Origin: Amaurobius ferox
Taxonomy: Eukaryota > Arthropoda > Arachnida > Araneae > Amaurobiidae
Assembly (NCBI GenBank): GCA_951213105.1
Contig: OX578150.1
Location: 20,934,022-20,998,021, forward strand
Direction of reading: 5' to 3'
DNA length: 64,000 bases
Part shown: piece by piece, positions 34,016-45,589 of the stretch
Position numbering within the stretch: position 1 is the stretch's first letter
How the letters are laid out: every line of letters begins with the position of its first letter
The notes under the pieces: generated by a model
Told to the model about the DNA's origin: nothing
Database searches by the model: none
What the model saw: only the letters and a program-made list of their open reading frames with translations
Translations under genes and position numbers: made by a program

Positions 34016-35416
34016 TATGTAGGTTTTTTCTTTTTTGGTGAACGAGAACTGTTCACCCTGGACCTATTGGATGAAGGTGGCAACACATCCGTCAACATTG
34101 TTTCGTCATCCGAAACACATAGTTGTACTGCATCATCAATACTGGTATAATTTTTTGCATCTACTCTTTTTAATGATTTTCTATGTGCAAGTTCGTCTTT
34201 TTCATTTTTTAATTTAGATTTTTGGTTGGATTTTTTTTTTGTTTATTGTGGTATATGTTTCAGTATCCCGACTGGTACTTGGTTTATTTGGCTGTGAAAA
34301 CTCTGGTCTAAAAGTTGCTAAGGGTATGGCAGATTTAGGTTTAAATTGAGTACTTGATGGGTTAGTAGGATTTGGACTGTCTTCGGGCACAGAGATAGGT
34401 TCGGTTTGTGTAGCAATAGATCTTTTCTCACATTGCGTGGCAACTGAAGTTGAGGATTTAGTGGCTACTGTGGCATAGGATACACCTTCAGGTGTACGTG
34501 CTGTTACTATTTTACGTGCTTCAGGGAAAGAAATATTATTATTGATTTTAACAGTTTGTATTTCCTTTTCAATCTTCCATTTAGGGCATGATCGAGCATA
34601 TGATGGGTGTTCGCCATTACAATTAACACACTGAAATTTTTTTGAACAATTTTCAGATTCCTGTCCGGGCTCAGCACACCGGGCACATGTTTCATATTTC
34701 CCTTTGCATGAATTTTTAGAATGTCCAAATCTTTGGCACTTAAAGCACCTTAATGGATTTGGAACGAAAAGACGGACTTTGCACATCAGATAGGCTGCTT
34801 TAATGGTTTTTGGTAAATCTGGCGAGTTAAAGGTAAGTATGAGGTGTTTAGTTGGTAAGACTTTCCCTTCTCTACGAATGTTGATACGTCTTACAGCGCA
34901 CACATTTTGGTCAATTAAATTGTTCAAAATTTCTTCCTCACTGTCATAAATCAGATCTGATTCGGAAATTACGCCTCTAGAATAATTAAGTGACATATGT
35001 AGGTTTACAGTGATCTTGAAACTTCCAATATGGGTCATTTTCATTATGTTTGTTGCTTGAGCATTTGTGGTAACTTGGACCAAAAGGTCACCGGATCTTA
35101 GTTTTTTAACATTTTTTACATCACCTACATAGGCAGCTATACTTTTTTGAATCAAAAAAGGTGAACAATTTGCAAAAGTTCCTTCAGACTTCTTTATGAT
35201 GAAATATCTAGCTTTTGAGGCATTACCTGATGTTACACAACTTTGTCCTATGCTTCTGGGAGTCACATCTTTTGGCTTTGAGGATTCAGTAATCTCAACC
35301 CTCTCAGCCCAATCCATGCGTGATATATTTGGCAGAACAGCATTGTTCTCATCTGAAAAAGAGCATGAAGAACCTGAGACAGAAAGCAATCTCAAATTCT
35401 CCATGCTTGTAACCAC
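34016..35416 (-). pseudogene. LINE copy A ORF1, frameshifted near the C-terminus
   Basis: It matches copy 1 ORF1 closely through the three zinc knuckles (CFKCQRFGHSKNSC, CARCAEPGQESENC with His changed to Gln, CVNCNGEHPSYARSC). One extra T in a homopolymer near 34235 (ten T against nine in copy 1) shifts the frame and stops it at 34214 after 400 codons. The C-terminal Lys-rich tail remains in another frame down to 34016. The His-to-Gln change would also damage the second knuckle. Confidence 0.87.
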
Positions 35417-36026
35417 TTATAAAAAAACCACGGTTTACTTCCAGATCGATCGGAGCCCCCGCCAGGCTCCGTCTCCCCACACTTTTCTAACGTGCCAAGT
35501 GTAACCGCCGGAGTCATTCGCAAAGCTAGATGATGGAGAGCGGGCATAACGTGCACCTGGTGCACAGGGCCCAAGGACCAACAAAGATCCATGGGGGATT
35601 TCTCGATATGAAACACTCTCCACCATCTAACCAACACAACCAAGGGACTCACCTCTGGAACCGTTTCTTAAAAGCAACACTACTGATGCACGCAGCTCTA
35701 CCCCTTTCGCATCACACCCACATGAACCCATTCCCGAGCCCAAACGGTGTACCTTACGGCAGAGGCTGAAGAGTGGTACTAGGGCCCATAGAGCAGATGT
35801 GATGGTTACTAAGGGCTCGGCATTGATGACACCAGTAGCTGAGAGGGACAAGAAACACAAAACACAAAAGGAGAACAAAACAAAAAAGAAGGGGAAAGGA
35901 GGATAGACAAAAAAAAAAAGAGTAGGAAAAAGAAAGGGAGAGAAAGAAAAAAGGAAAGAAAAGGATTGCTAAGGTACCTCGGGATTGCAACACCCGTATT
36001 CACTAAAGAAGTGAACCCCTGAGGGG
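35417..36026 (-). promoter_or_regulatory. LINE copy A 5' UTR
   Basis: It is nearly identical to 5043-5661, with a short deletion near 35668 and length changes in the purine-rich tract (35860-35965). Its 5' end adjoins the target duplication at 36027, which fixes the true 5' terminus of the family. Confidence 0.85.
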
Positions 36027-36040
36027 TTGTTCTCGGAGGG

Positions 36041-37565
36041 AGAGAAGAATAAAGTGCATATTGGCTAGGTCTCTTGGTGGTAACTTTGCCGTCACTAAGG
36101 CCAGTCTATATATATATATTTTGTATTTTGTATAAAAATTATTCATAATACTGTTGAAGCAGTTTGCACAGCACGAAAACTCCAAAGTGATGCGCACGGA
36201 AGGTGCTATATGACATGTACAGTTGAACAATTGGCATCTCGGGTCAGCAGGTGACCGGATGTTGGCACATGCCAACATTATATAAACAATTTTTGATGAC
36301 TGAATACGGCATTGTAATATGTCGATATGTCTTTCAGATCAGCACAGAGTCAATTACTATGTTGGTTTTCCTCTACGGACGGGGTGCAGAAGATTCCACC
36401 GGTGTTTGTTTTTTTCCTCTATGGATGGGGTGCAGAAAGTGCACGATACCACATGAAAGAACGGTGTCCTGCACTGTGAGGAGTGACTGCGTTCTCTTCA
36501 GTACTGATGTTAAAACTGTCACAATATGCACACTGGTCATAAAAATATGTAGATAAGTGCTACACAATGAGTTACAGTCCTTGCGGTTATAGAGCGTTTT
36601 TTCCATCAGCCATGTTTCAGTCAATGCCAAGTACAGGACGTGTAAACATTTCTGGGCACAGACATTCCTTACGTTACAAGCAATTTACATGTTCCAGTTA
36701 TATATACTGGGAAAAGTTGTCCACGTTCCAGTTTTCTACGGTTCCAGATTCCAGTCAATTTATACGGTCAGAGAGCGGACTTGGTGTTTCATGTGTGGTT
36801 TCTGTTTACGGAGAGGTAAACCAAAGACACTCTCATCTATACCTTTTAAACAACTTGTGGTGATAAACTTTCTCCACAGTGATTATTCCATTAACACTTA
36901 TCACAAACAAGGAAGTATGCAGGCACTATGATAAATTTTGTAAGAAGAAGTGGCCAACAAAATACACCACGTAGTGAACAATATTCAGGGATGCCTGATC
37001 CCAATGCTTTTGCCTTTTGGTGGACAATTTGCAAAAAACTTTTGGAGAACTAAAAAACATTATCAGTGAGAAAAGTAATTTTGTTTGAGTGACTTTGTAC
37101 AGCCTAGTGCAACACAAATAACAGACTTTCTGATTTGTTGTCCTGAATTCACCAATTTGTTTTATATTTTGATTTTATTGTATTGTGTTTATATTGACAA
37201 TTGTTTTTTTTTTCTTTTATGTGCAATATGATGTTTTTTTATGTGTTTCATTATACAGGAGGAAACTTCTGTTTTCAGAGGTTGTTTCTGTGTGGCTGGA
37301 AGGAAAGCAGATTACGCTCCAGCACATTTTTGATTTTCCTTATGGTTTTGATTGTAAAATTGTTTTTTTTTTAATTTTTAAATTTTTGGATTTTTGATGT
37401 TTTAGTGGGGAAATGGAGGTATTTTTGGAAAGGCATATTGCGCCCCAGCATATGGTAATTTGCTTAATGTTTTTTGATGGTAAAATTTTAAAAATATTTT
37501 AAATTTTTGAAATTTTGAAATTTTAATTTTTGGTTTTTTTTTTAAATGGGGAAATGGAGGTATAT
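36041..37565 (+). other. Gypsy 3' internal region, no recognisable gene
   Basis: It continues the gypsy interior after the LINE dimer. A 26-bp block (TTTCCTCTA.GGA.GGGGTGC) occurs twice near 36367 and 36413. About 37311-37430 and 37437-37562 are diverged direct repeats, each ending in GGGGAAATGGAGG; the second is adjacent to the LTR and is the likely polypurine tract. No integrase or envelope motif was found in any frame. Confidence 0.6.
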
Positions 37566-38465
37566 TGTCGCATGGTAAACCCATGAGCCAATATTTTCGG
37601 GGATGTGACCTAGAGTCTTCTTATTTATTTTTGGGGGTCAGCCTTTTCGTTTGGCCATCTGCACTCGAAATAGAAAACCAGGATGTCGAAGTTTCTTTAG
37701 ATCTCGTATTCGTACCGAAAGATTTTAACGTGCCGCTTTTTTGGACAGATCATAGGGTTCTCGGCTAGTTTGAATTAGTTGGCCGAAAGACTATCGGTTT
37801 CGGAGGGGCTTGAAAAGGGGCTTTTGTTTCTGGGGGTCTACAGGCCAATGGCGTTGCTTTGGGGTCAAGGGGTTAAGACCCTGAATCCAATGGGATGTTT
37901 GTGTGCGCCTCAGGGGCGTGTTTTAAAATCTTGGAGAGAGAGAGAGTTTGCAGAATTTAAAAAAGGAGAGAGGAGAAGGAACTGAGTTTGGAGTGAGTAA
38001 AGAAGTGTTGCCAACAGAGTCCTCTGCGAAATGCTGTTCAGAGAGATGTCGTTATTTCGGCGATTGTTTGGCGAGTTACTCATTTAAGGGCCTGTGCCTG
38101 ATTTGTATCTTTTAGCTCTCTCTCCCTCTCCATTTAAATAAGTACTTTTTGACTCCAAGTAAATATCAACTAGTTAACTCCAAATAAATTATTTAATAGT
38201 AAAAGTCAGTTGTTTTCATGATAGATTACCATCTTTCACATTTTAGCCTATGAGACTACATATATTTTTGTATTTGTTTATTGGCTTATCTTAAATTGGT
38301 ATTCATCCCGTTTGGAATATGGGAAGTTGTCTTTAAAATATTTTAAATCAAATTCTTGTAAATATTTATATAGTGTAAATAAATTAATGTTTGTTTATAC
38401 TCACGGCCTTATTCATTTTCGCGCTCTTACCGGGCGTGTCCTAAAAAGGAAGTTACCTTAGGACA
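37566..38465 (+). repeat. Gypsy 3' LTR
   Basis: It is the partner of 9314-10203 with the same TGTCGCATGG start and TTAGGACA end. It is followed by AGTAG (38466-38470). A purine tract precedes it. Confidence 0.92.
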
Positions 38466-39171
38466 AGTAGGAATACATAAAGGTCTATGGTCATACAGTC
38501 GATCATAATGATCATCAAGGAATGAATGTTGTAACGGATGGATATGTAAGGACATGATAGGGAAATAATAATTCAGTGCCAGCTGTTCACGCGTTAATTG
38601 TAAACATGGCTCCTTAGAGACAGCATATAAGCTTTGAACAGGAGATATCCTAAAGGCTCCTGAGCATATATGTAATGCCTTATGGTGAATTGGATCAAGT
38701 TTTTTTAGCACTGATGTTCGTGCTGATCCATACACAGAACAACCATAATCTAGTTTTGACCGAATAACAGCTCTGTAGATACGAAGCATGGAAGTAAGAT
38801 CTGCACCCCATTTTGGTGTTTGAGAGAACTTTTAAGATGTTAAGAGCTTTCTCACATTTATTTTGCAGTTTCTGAATGTGGGGCAAGAAAGTAAGCTTTT
38901 TGTCGAACCAAACCCCGAGAAATTTTATTTCCTCTACTACAGCAATCTTTACACCTCCCATAAAGATTTCTGGAGGTGAGTGGATACCACGTTTTCTGGT
39001 GAAATGAACACAAGTCTTTTGAGTGGAAAACCCGTACGCATTCACATTTGCCCATCGTAAGATGTTATTTACAGCTGCTTGGCATTGTCTTTCCACAGTA
39101 CGCATATCGTGAGCTTAGTAGGCAACTTGCAGATCATCCACATACAGACTTTTATGGACAGACACTGGCAA
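38466..39171 (-). pseudogene. Decayed LINE fragment: reverse transcriptase thumb region (right half of the gypsy host)
   Basis: Minus-strand frames match family X: MRTVERQCQAAVNNILRWAN, KFLGVWFDKKLTFLPHIQ, IYRAVIRSKLDYGCSVYGSART and YDRLYDHRPLCIPT. There are frameshifts near 38820 and 39110. It continues into 8676-9313 once the gypsy element is removed. It ends at about 39171, so the original LINE was already a fragment or was cut later. Confidence 0.85.
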
Positions 39172-40956
39172 ATTTTGGATAAGGACAATTTACCTTATGA
39201 CATTGAGCAATATAGTATATATTTAATTTTTTTTTCAAATATAAACTCATTGGGTTAAATTTTGTTGCCTAGCAATATATCATTTTTTTTTCAAATAACT
39301 TTGCAGAGCAAATATTGTCTGCATAATACCATCTCAATGGGAGGTTTAATAATGTATTTTTTATTTACTAGCAGCATACCTGTTCTTTGTACGGAGTATA
39401 TAATATAAAGAAACTATTCACAATCATGTGCAAATTCCCATAATATACTAAATGACATTTTTAATCAAAATATTCTGTTAAAATATTTCATTTTGGCAGA
39501 TCTGAAGAATAAAACAAGATATAACCTGTAATAGTAGATCACATGTATAAATTAATAATATAAATAAACCCATAATCTTTAAACCTGAAGGCAGTAATTG
39601 ATTCCAATATATGCCAAAATGAAAGTGTTAAAATTGTATGGGAAGATATACCCGTACCGTACTACTTATAATGTCGTAAATTAGAAAATATGTCCGAGTG
39701 TTAACATCATCACAATACTATCCCCTAACAAAACACACTTCATTTCATTTATTTAGCACAATTTTATCAATTTCAAGATATTTTTATGGATTTACAAACA
39801 TTTATATCCATTTGGTAACATTTAAAAATTTGCTAAATGTGTTACTAAGTAGGACAGTTGAACTGACAGACAAATGCAAACGAAACATCATTTTAGTACT
39901 CTCTTCCAACAAAACAAAATAAATTTCATTGATTTGCATCGTTTTTAAAACATTTAGCGACATTTTCGTCAATTTAGCAACATTTAAGAAAAGTTGCGAA
40001 GTTAGCGATATGCCACCAAATTCGTAGCTCTGAATAAAACATCCTGATACCGTTTGTATATACTAAATGAAAACACTAAAATTGTATTAGAAGATATACC
40101 CATTCTACTCTTTTTCTGTTTCAACAATCAGCTAAATGAATTTATTGGCTAAACACAATATATGATTTTAGTAACTAAACACAATATATATAAGCTTGAA
40201 AACTTTGTCAAAATAAATTAAAGTGATGTAAGCAGTCCGCAATTAATATAATTAAAAGAAAAATCAAACCATTCATTTATAAGATATAGTTTTATATCCA
40301 TTTATTTATTATTCAAATCGAAAAAATAATAATAAACATTAACTAACACATTTAATTTAATTCCGTTACCGAGCAACATGATATAAGATAGAATCTTTCT
40401 CATAAAATGCTATAATTAAATAACTGTTCTGATTTCTTAATACTTTTCATTGTTGATTAACTTGTGAAAAATAAACCATGGTGATAGATTTTCCATTTAA
40501 ATTCATGTTTCAAACATTCATGGCTTGTGTATCCCTTTGAGTGGATTGTCCCGGAAGTATTCCCGAGTGCATCGCCCAGGAAGCATTCCCCGTCAAACAC
40601 ACACTCTGTTTTATTATAAGTAGAGATATCTCCCCTGGTCTTATACATAAACTCGAAACATAGATTAAATTTTGAGTGCTATTCCAAGTCTACCCTAAAA
40701 ATTTTATCAAATTCGGTGCAGCCGTTCGTTCTTTGGTGATGGTGAAACAAATAAACAGACAGATTTTCACTTCTTTTATTTATATAGATTTATTTTTTCT
40801 GTTACATTTTAACAAACAGTAGAAATCAACAAAATTTATTAAACTACATTTGAATAGGTTTTGGCATTTGGTTAATATTTTATAGCATCTAAATTTGTGT
40901 CATAATTTTAACAAGTGTTGGATACTACAATATATCAAAATATAGTTTCTTGCACA
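39172..40956. repeat. AT-rich interspersed-repeat DNA without genes
   Basis: From about 39369 (ACTAGCAGCATACCTG) to about 40792 the sequence looks like one noncoding repeat. The right end has the string TTCGGTGCAGCCGTTCG followed by AACAAATAAACAGACAG and TATTTATATAGAT, an ending often seen in arthropod interspersed repeats. Within it, the phrases around 39625 and 40078 (AAAATTGTAT..GAAGATATACCC) are direct repeats. No protein resemblance was seen. Flanks 39172-39368 and 40793-40956 are plain AT-rich. Confidence 0.45.
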
Positions 40957-41092
40957 GTGGGACTGATTATGCCCACAGAATGAAAATATAGTGGTACATA
41001 GCTAGTGTCCATGTTAATAGTCCAAACAACAGCTATTCCGTACTGAAGAGTACTAAGAAACTCAAAATAAATAAGTTTACAGATGCTGGTAA

Positions 41093-44002
41093 TTACAATA
41101 ATGATGGAAACTCGCCCTTTGTAGAATTTGTCGATTTGGATTTATGGTGTAATACAAGTAATAATGCTGTTTTGAGGTTTGATGAAGATAATTCAGATTT
41201 TGAATTTCTGGAAAGCTTTCTTTTTTTTCTTGCATGAAATGTTTGTTGTGGAATTATGTTTTTATTTGCTGAGTTATTTATGTTGTGGAGGGAATGTAGG
41301 TTTTGCTGACTGTATTTCATTAATGACAGTGATGGAGGGTACAAAAGATTTATAGCCTTTTTCCATAAAGTCAACATCTTCAGGATTAGTGACTTGATAA
41401 AATTTGATTATTTTATTATTAGAGCATTCTTTCTGTCTTCAAGTGTTACAGATTGTGACTTGTGGCTTTTTGAAAGTTCTTTAATTATAACTTCAGGCTG
41501 ATTTATTGTGTCAATATGTAATGGATAATCATCTGGTTCAGGTGTTACATTTCTATGAACATTGGATGATTTTAATGTTTAGCAAACATGGTGTATACGC
41601 TTACAGATGTTCCATTTAATGGAAGAATCTACACATGTACATGTGTATTTATGTATACATACTTTACAATTTGATCACATTAGCTGGCAGCTACAATCAC
41701 TACCAGTTTTTTGAATTTCGTATATTTCTGTGTTTTATTTTTTAGAGCAGATTGACCATACATTATCTGTATCTGTTATAGGTGATGAAAGTGTCATGCT
41801 TGCTTTATGTCTGTTTCTGATATCCTTTAATTTATTTGTTACTTTTCCTTTATTAAAAATTATTAGTCTGTTGATCATTTTATCACGTACAAATTTCATT
41901 ATAATAGAAAGAATGCACAGAACTTTAAAGTATATCTATGTGCATGTTCGTGTTGATTCCAGTGTGAAGTCTGTGACAATATGCCCATGTTGTTATGTTG
42001 TGTAAATATTGAGAGTTAAAATATGTTGAAAATTCAACAGTGTCAGGGTCTTCATGGAGTTGTTGTGTCACTGTCTCAGTCATTATATTAAATGTGTTTA
42101 CATCACATTCCTGCATAAGTGCCCTGATAATTTGATAATGTGAATTTGTTTTTCTCTACCATTGATTTTTTTTAAGTTTTGGGGCCATGCCCTATCAACG
42201 TGCCACGCACAAAAGGGAAGTATTCCAGGCAAGCCCATTTCAGATATCCAGGCATTAAAAAAGGATTCAGCCATATCTGACAAAAACCTTAGGTTTAATT
42301 TCACCAATTCTTTTTTTAATTTCTGAAAAAAATATAGATAAGATTAATTGGTTACTTCTGTTTGATATACGAAAAGCACATGGAAATCCTTGGCGTAAAT
42401 CATCGATAATAAGTAAAGTCATAAGCTCAAACCCATGGCCATTGACACCATACGTGCCATCCATGCAGTCAGATCCAAATTTTTTTAGTATTTCCCCCTG
42501 AGCTTCAGTCATTATTATGAGTGCAAAATCATTATCTCTTAGCTGTGTATGTTTAATTCCTTGTGCTTTATGTAAAAGGACACTTGGACTTTCAGAATTT
42601 TGCATCTCATGTATCCAGATATCGACACTCATACAATCATTGCTATGTCTAACAGCATCTGAAGAAAGACTGTAGCCCTTTTCAATATTATGTAAATCTT
42701 TTTCTGTTAAAAGATGTATGCGTTCCAACTGAGAATCTGATATAGAATCACGTATCTGGTCTAATATGTCATCAAATAGGATCTTCGCTGCTATTTTTGC
42801 TGCCAGTGAATTTGTTTCATCAGGCGTCAAAGTTAGATGACCTAGGTCATTCTGGTGCCCTACATGAGTGCTTTGATAAAAGATAGAACATTCCCCCGAT
42901 TTGTGTTGTAGAACTTGAATAGCAGCAGGACAATGTGCATTTATTTTATTTGAGCCCTGTATTTTTAAATGGCGTATACCTTTGCCTTCTGATTCAAAAT
43001 AACCGGATCGATGACATTTAAAAATTTGGTGCTTGCCCCCTTTGACAACATATTCATTGTATATAACATATCTTGATTTAGTTTGAATCTCAATGTTCTT
43101 CCAGGCAAAAAAATTATCAAAAGAATCAAATTTTAAATCATGATTATTTAGTTCTATTTCATGTGCAATTTGAAAATGGCTAATTATCTCCCTCTTTTCA
43201 AAACTTTCACTACACAGAGGACAATTTTTTTTGTGTGTGTGTGTGTGACTATTCAATGGAGATTCAGATGCATACTTACGCTGGTGATATTTTAAATTTT
43301 TCTGATGAGTGAAATTATAATTACACATATCACACTTTAAATTTAAAGATTTTTGTTGGTGTTTCATATAAAGAGGTATTCAGTGGATGGATTTTTTTGT
43401 TGGTGTTCAGTGTTTCATATAAAGAGGTATTCAGTGGATGGATTTTTTTAACATGGTGCTTATTACATAAATTTTTCCCACATTCAGCACACTTAAAGAC
43501 ATTACCAGAAGATAAATCATATTCAGCTGTATCTAAACAGAAAGCAACCACAAAATTAGAAACGACATCCAGATCTTTTTATAGATTCTGGAAGAAAAAG
43601 AGTTTGAGCAGAAGATAAATAATTTTCAGCTATATCTGAACAGGAAGCAACCAAAGTATTAGAAACAACATCCAGATCTTTTTCATAGATTATGGAAGAA
43701 AAAGAGTTTGAAGCAGAAGACAAATCATTTTCAGCTAAAGAGGAAGCAACCACAGAATTAGTAAGGACATCCAGATCTTTTTCATAGATTTGGGGAGGAA
43801 AATCAGAGTTTAAAAGATTTTTCTGAAGCAACAGCAGAACTAGATGCAATATATTGCTGAGAAACACTATTAAAATAAATTTGGCCCTGAAAAGGGCCGT
43901 TTGTTTGGATTTCATAAGACATATTGAAGCTGGAAAATAAACTTGATCAAGCACCGAATATAAGCAAAGCAAAAAACAACGTGACTGACGATGATTCTGC
44001 AA
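41093..44002 (-). pseudogene. MULE-type transposase with zinc fingers and SWIM domain, frameshifted
   Basis: The N-terminus (44002-43556) has two ~33-residue repeats (IYEKDLDV..NSLVAS-like..AEN.LSSA). A third continues in the next frame after a one-base deletion near 43575. A C2H2-like segment (CAECGKNLCNKHHVKKIH) and another (CDMCNYNFTHQKNLKYH, CPLCSESFEKREIISH) follow. The main frame (43367-42267) holds a DNA-binding region (FKCHRSGYFESEGKG..CPAAI) and the start of the DDE domain (DCMDGTYGVNGHGFEL, GFPCAFRISNR). It continues in other frames (SDMAESFFNAWI, FCAWHVDRAW, INTNMHIDIL). A SWIM-type finger (CKVCIHKYTCTC..WNICKRIHHVC) lies near 41580-41670 with a stop just before it. A Lys/Ser-rich tail ends at 41093. 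At least four lesions make it dead. Confidence 0.75.
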
Positions 44003-44068
44003 TTCTCCGCGAAAATCTGTGCGATTGGTCGGAGAAAATAGCCTGATATTTTACACACAAGAATGCGT

Positions 44069-44127
44069 CCGGCCGTCCAAATGGTTGCTCAAGTCCTTGC
44101 TGACGAGCCGGACGGTCTGGGTCTTCA
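44069..44127 (+). repeat. 59-bp hairpin mini-retroposon (SINE 3' end)
   Basis: It runs from CCGGCCGTCC to GGACGGTCTGGGTCTTCA and matches only the last ~60 bp of the local SINE. It is flanked by a perfect 14-bp duplication, ACACAAGAATGCGT, at 44055-44068 and 44128-44141. Confidence 0.85.
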
Positions 44128-44141
44128 ACACAAGAATGCGT

Positions 44142-45589
44142 GTTGGGTGGTGTTAAAAGTTTGCCCCTTTCCGGCTAGATGCTTGTCACATTTTATAAAA
44201 TTAAAAGCTGTCAGTTACTATGATTGAAATTACTTATTGTTTTAAATAAGCACAATTATATATTTTAATACGTGAGAAGCATATTGATTATTTTTAAAGC
44301 ACCAGAGACTAGAAAATTGAAAATAATTAAGACAAAAATGTAAATAATTAACTATGATTGAGATAAGATTTACTATGTTCATAATAGTTTGTGAAATAGT
44401 TATCTTTTTCAATATTTGCTGTATTTTTCGTTGTAATTAAAGGGGATAATTAGCCCTTGATTTTTTCTTTGTATTTAAATTTGTAATAATATTCTGCAAT
44501 ATACCTACGAATAATGTTATTCAGCCTCTCAAATTAAGAATTTTTTATCAATTACCAATAAGGTACACGACAAAGAGGCGCAAAAATGTAAGATTCTTTT
44601 AATCTATCTCAAATAAAGTAAAATTTTACTTATATACTTAGTTAAGTTACCTAAATTAACTATTTTACATAGAAATTAAAATTAAATCTTTGTTATAAAT
44701 AACTTTTTACAAATAAATGTGATGCTTGGAATATCACTTGTTGAATAAAAGCTCTACGTTAGATAAAAGTGACGCGACTCCTCCCGTACTTAACAATAAA
44801 ATAAACATTTATACCATTTATGAAAGGGGGTATACGTAACGAATGGCCAGACTAATATATATATATATAGTATTCTGTGCGAATGACATCATTCTTTGGT
44901 TTTAAAAATATACTTTTAATAATTTTCTATTTCTTAACATTGTAATCAATGTTTTGACATTGCAATAAATAAGACAATTTAAAAAATTACTATATGTGAG
45001 AATTTTATTATTACCATATTTTGAAGGCAACATTTAGTTTTGTTTAGCCTTCGTATTCATTTGTTGCGTAAATACAAGATAGGTAATATTTTACTGGGGG
45101 AAATTACATGAAAACAACGAACTTAATAAGCTCGTTGCATGAAACATCCTTTTATTATCAACAAATTGATTTAGAAACGAATTAAACAGCGTTTGATAAA
45201 ATAAATTTACTATAAAAAACAAAACTGATATTTGGAGTATTTGAATACATCTGTGAACGTCAAGTTTCAAAATAACGCTATGAAGAATATGAAAGGGGAT
45301 GCATATATTCGATTAAGACCATTATTCAGATTTTATTATGTATATGTTCTGATTGGTCCTTTGTTTGGGGAATTTAGGATTAGGGGCCGGTTTTATACAC
45401 GTTTCCACGCAGCTTTGGCTGGCTATGGGACACTTTGCATGCGTGTTGGAACAATGAAAGCTAAAGGGTCGCCCCTATCTAGCCTTCATAGCTGGAACGC
45501 AAAAAAAAGAAACGAAAGATTGCTTGATTTGACACTTATCATTAGTTTCGCGGTTTTTGTTAGTTTGGCGGTAGATTAAAATTTACTAG
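44142..45589. other. AT-rich intergenic DNA
   Basis: It holds a short (TA)n run near 44860. A 115-codon open frame at 45232-45579 has no family resemblance and no supporting signals. I see no confident gene. Confidence 0.5.

Larger units (their letters stand above)
27459..36026 (-). mobile_element. Head-to-tail dimer of two family X LINEs in one insertion
   Basis: A 14-bp target duplication, TTGTTCTCGGAGGG, lies at 27445-27458 and 36027-36040, with nothing equivalent between. Copy A (36026 to about 30834) has the full 5' UTR, ORF1, an internally deleted ORF2 and a 3' tail. Copy B (about 30832-27459) is truncated at its 5' end inside the endonuclease (matching copy 1 position about 3134) and has a complete 3' end. 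B's truncated 5' end directly joins A's CAACCT-repeat tail. Both are very close in sequence to copy 1. A single template-jumping integration fits best. Confidence 0.88.
9314..38465 (+). mobile_element. Ty3/gypsy-type LTR retrotransposon, heavily interrupted
   Basis: Two LTRs (9314-10203 and 37566-38465) bracket the element. It is flanked by the 5-bp duplication AGTAG (9309-9313 and 38466-38470). Inside are a tRNA primer site, gag (10605-11723), protease/reverse transcriptase (11725-13295) and an RNase H part (26538-27160). An AT-rich 3' part (27161-27444 and 36041-37565) follows. A copia element (13296-26537) and a LINE dimer (27459-36026) are nested in it. No integrase or envelope gene was recognised, so an internal deletion is likely. 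Without its passengers the element would be about 7.3 kb. The LTRs differ by a ~10-bp indel and a few substitutions. Confidence 0.88.
40957..44459 (-). mobile_element. Possible MULE-type DNA transposon
   Basis: The broken transposase (41093-44002) is bracketed by similar inverted sequences: GTGGGACTGATTATGCCC at 40957 and, on the opposite strand, AAGGGCTAATTATCCCC at 44442-44459. These could be short terminal inverted repeats with a few mismatches. No 8-10 bp target duplication was found, so the boundaries are tentative. Confidence 0.35.

Noticed and set aside
45232..45579. 115-codon plus-strand frame as a possible gene
   Set aside because: No domain, signal or neighbouring gene structure supports it; it lies between repeats.
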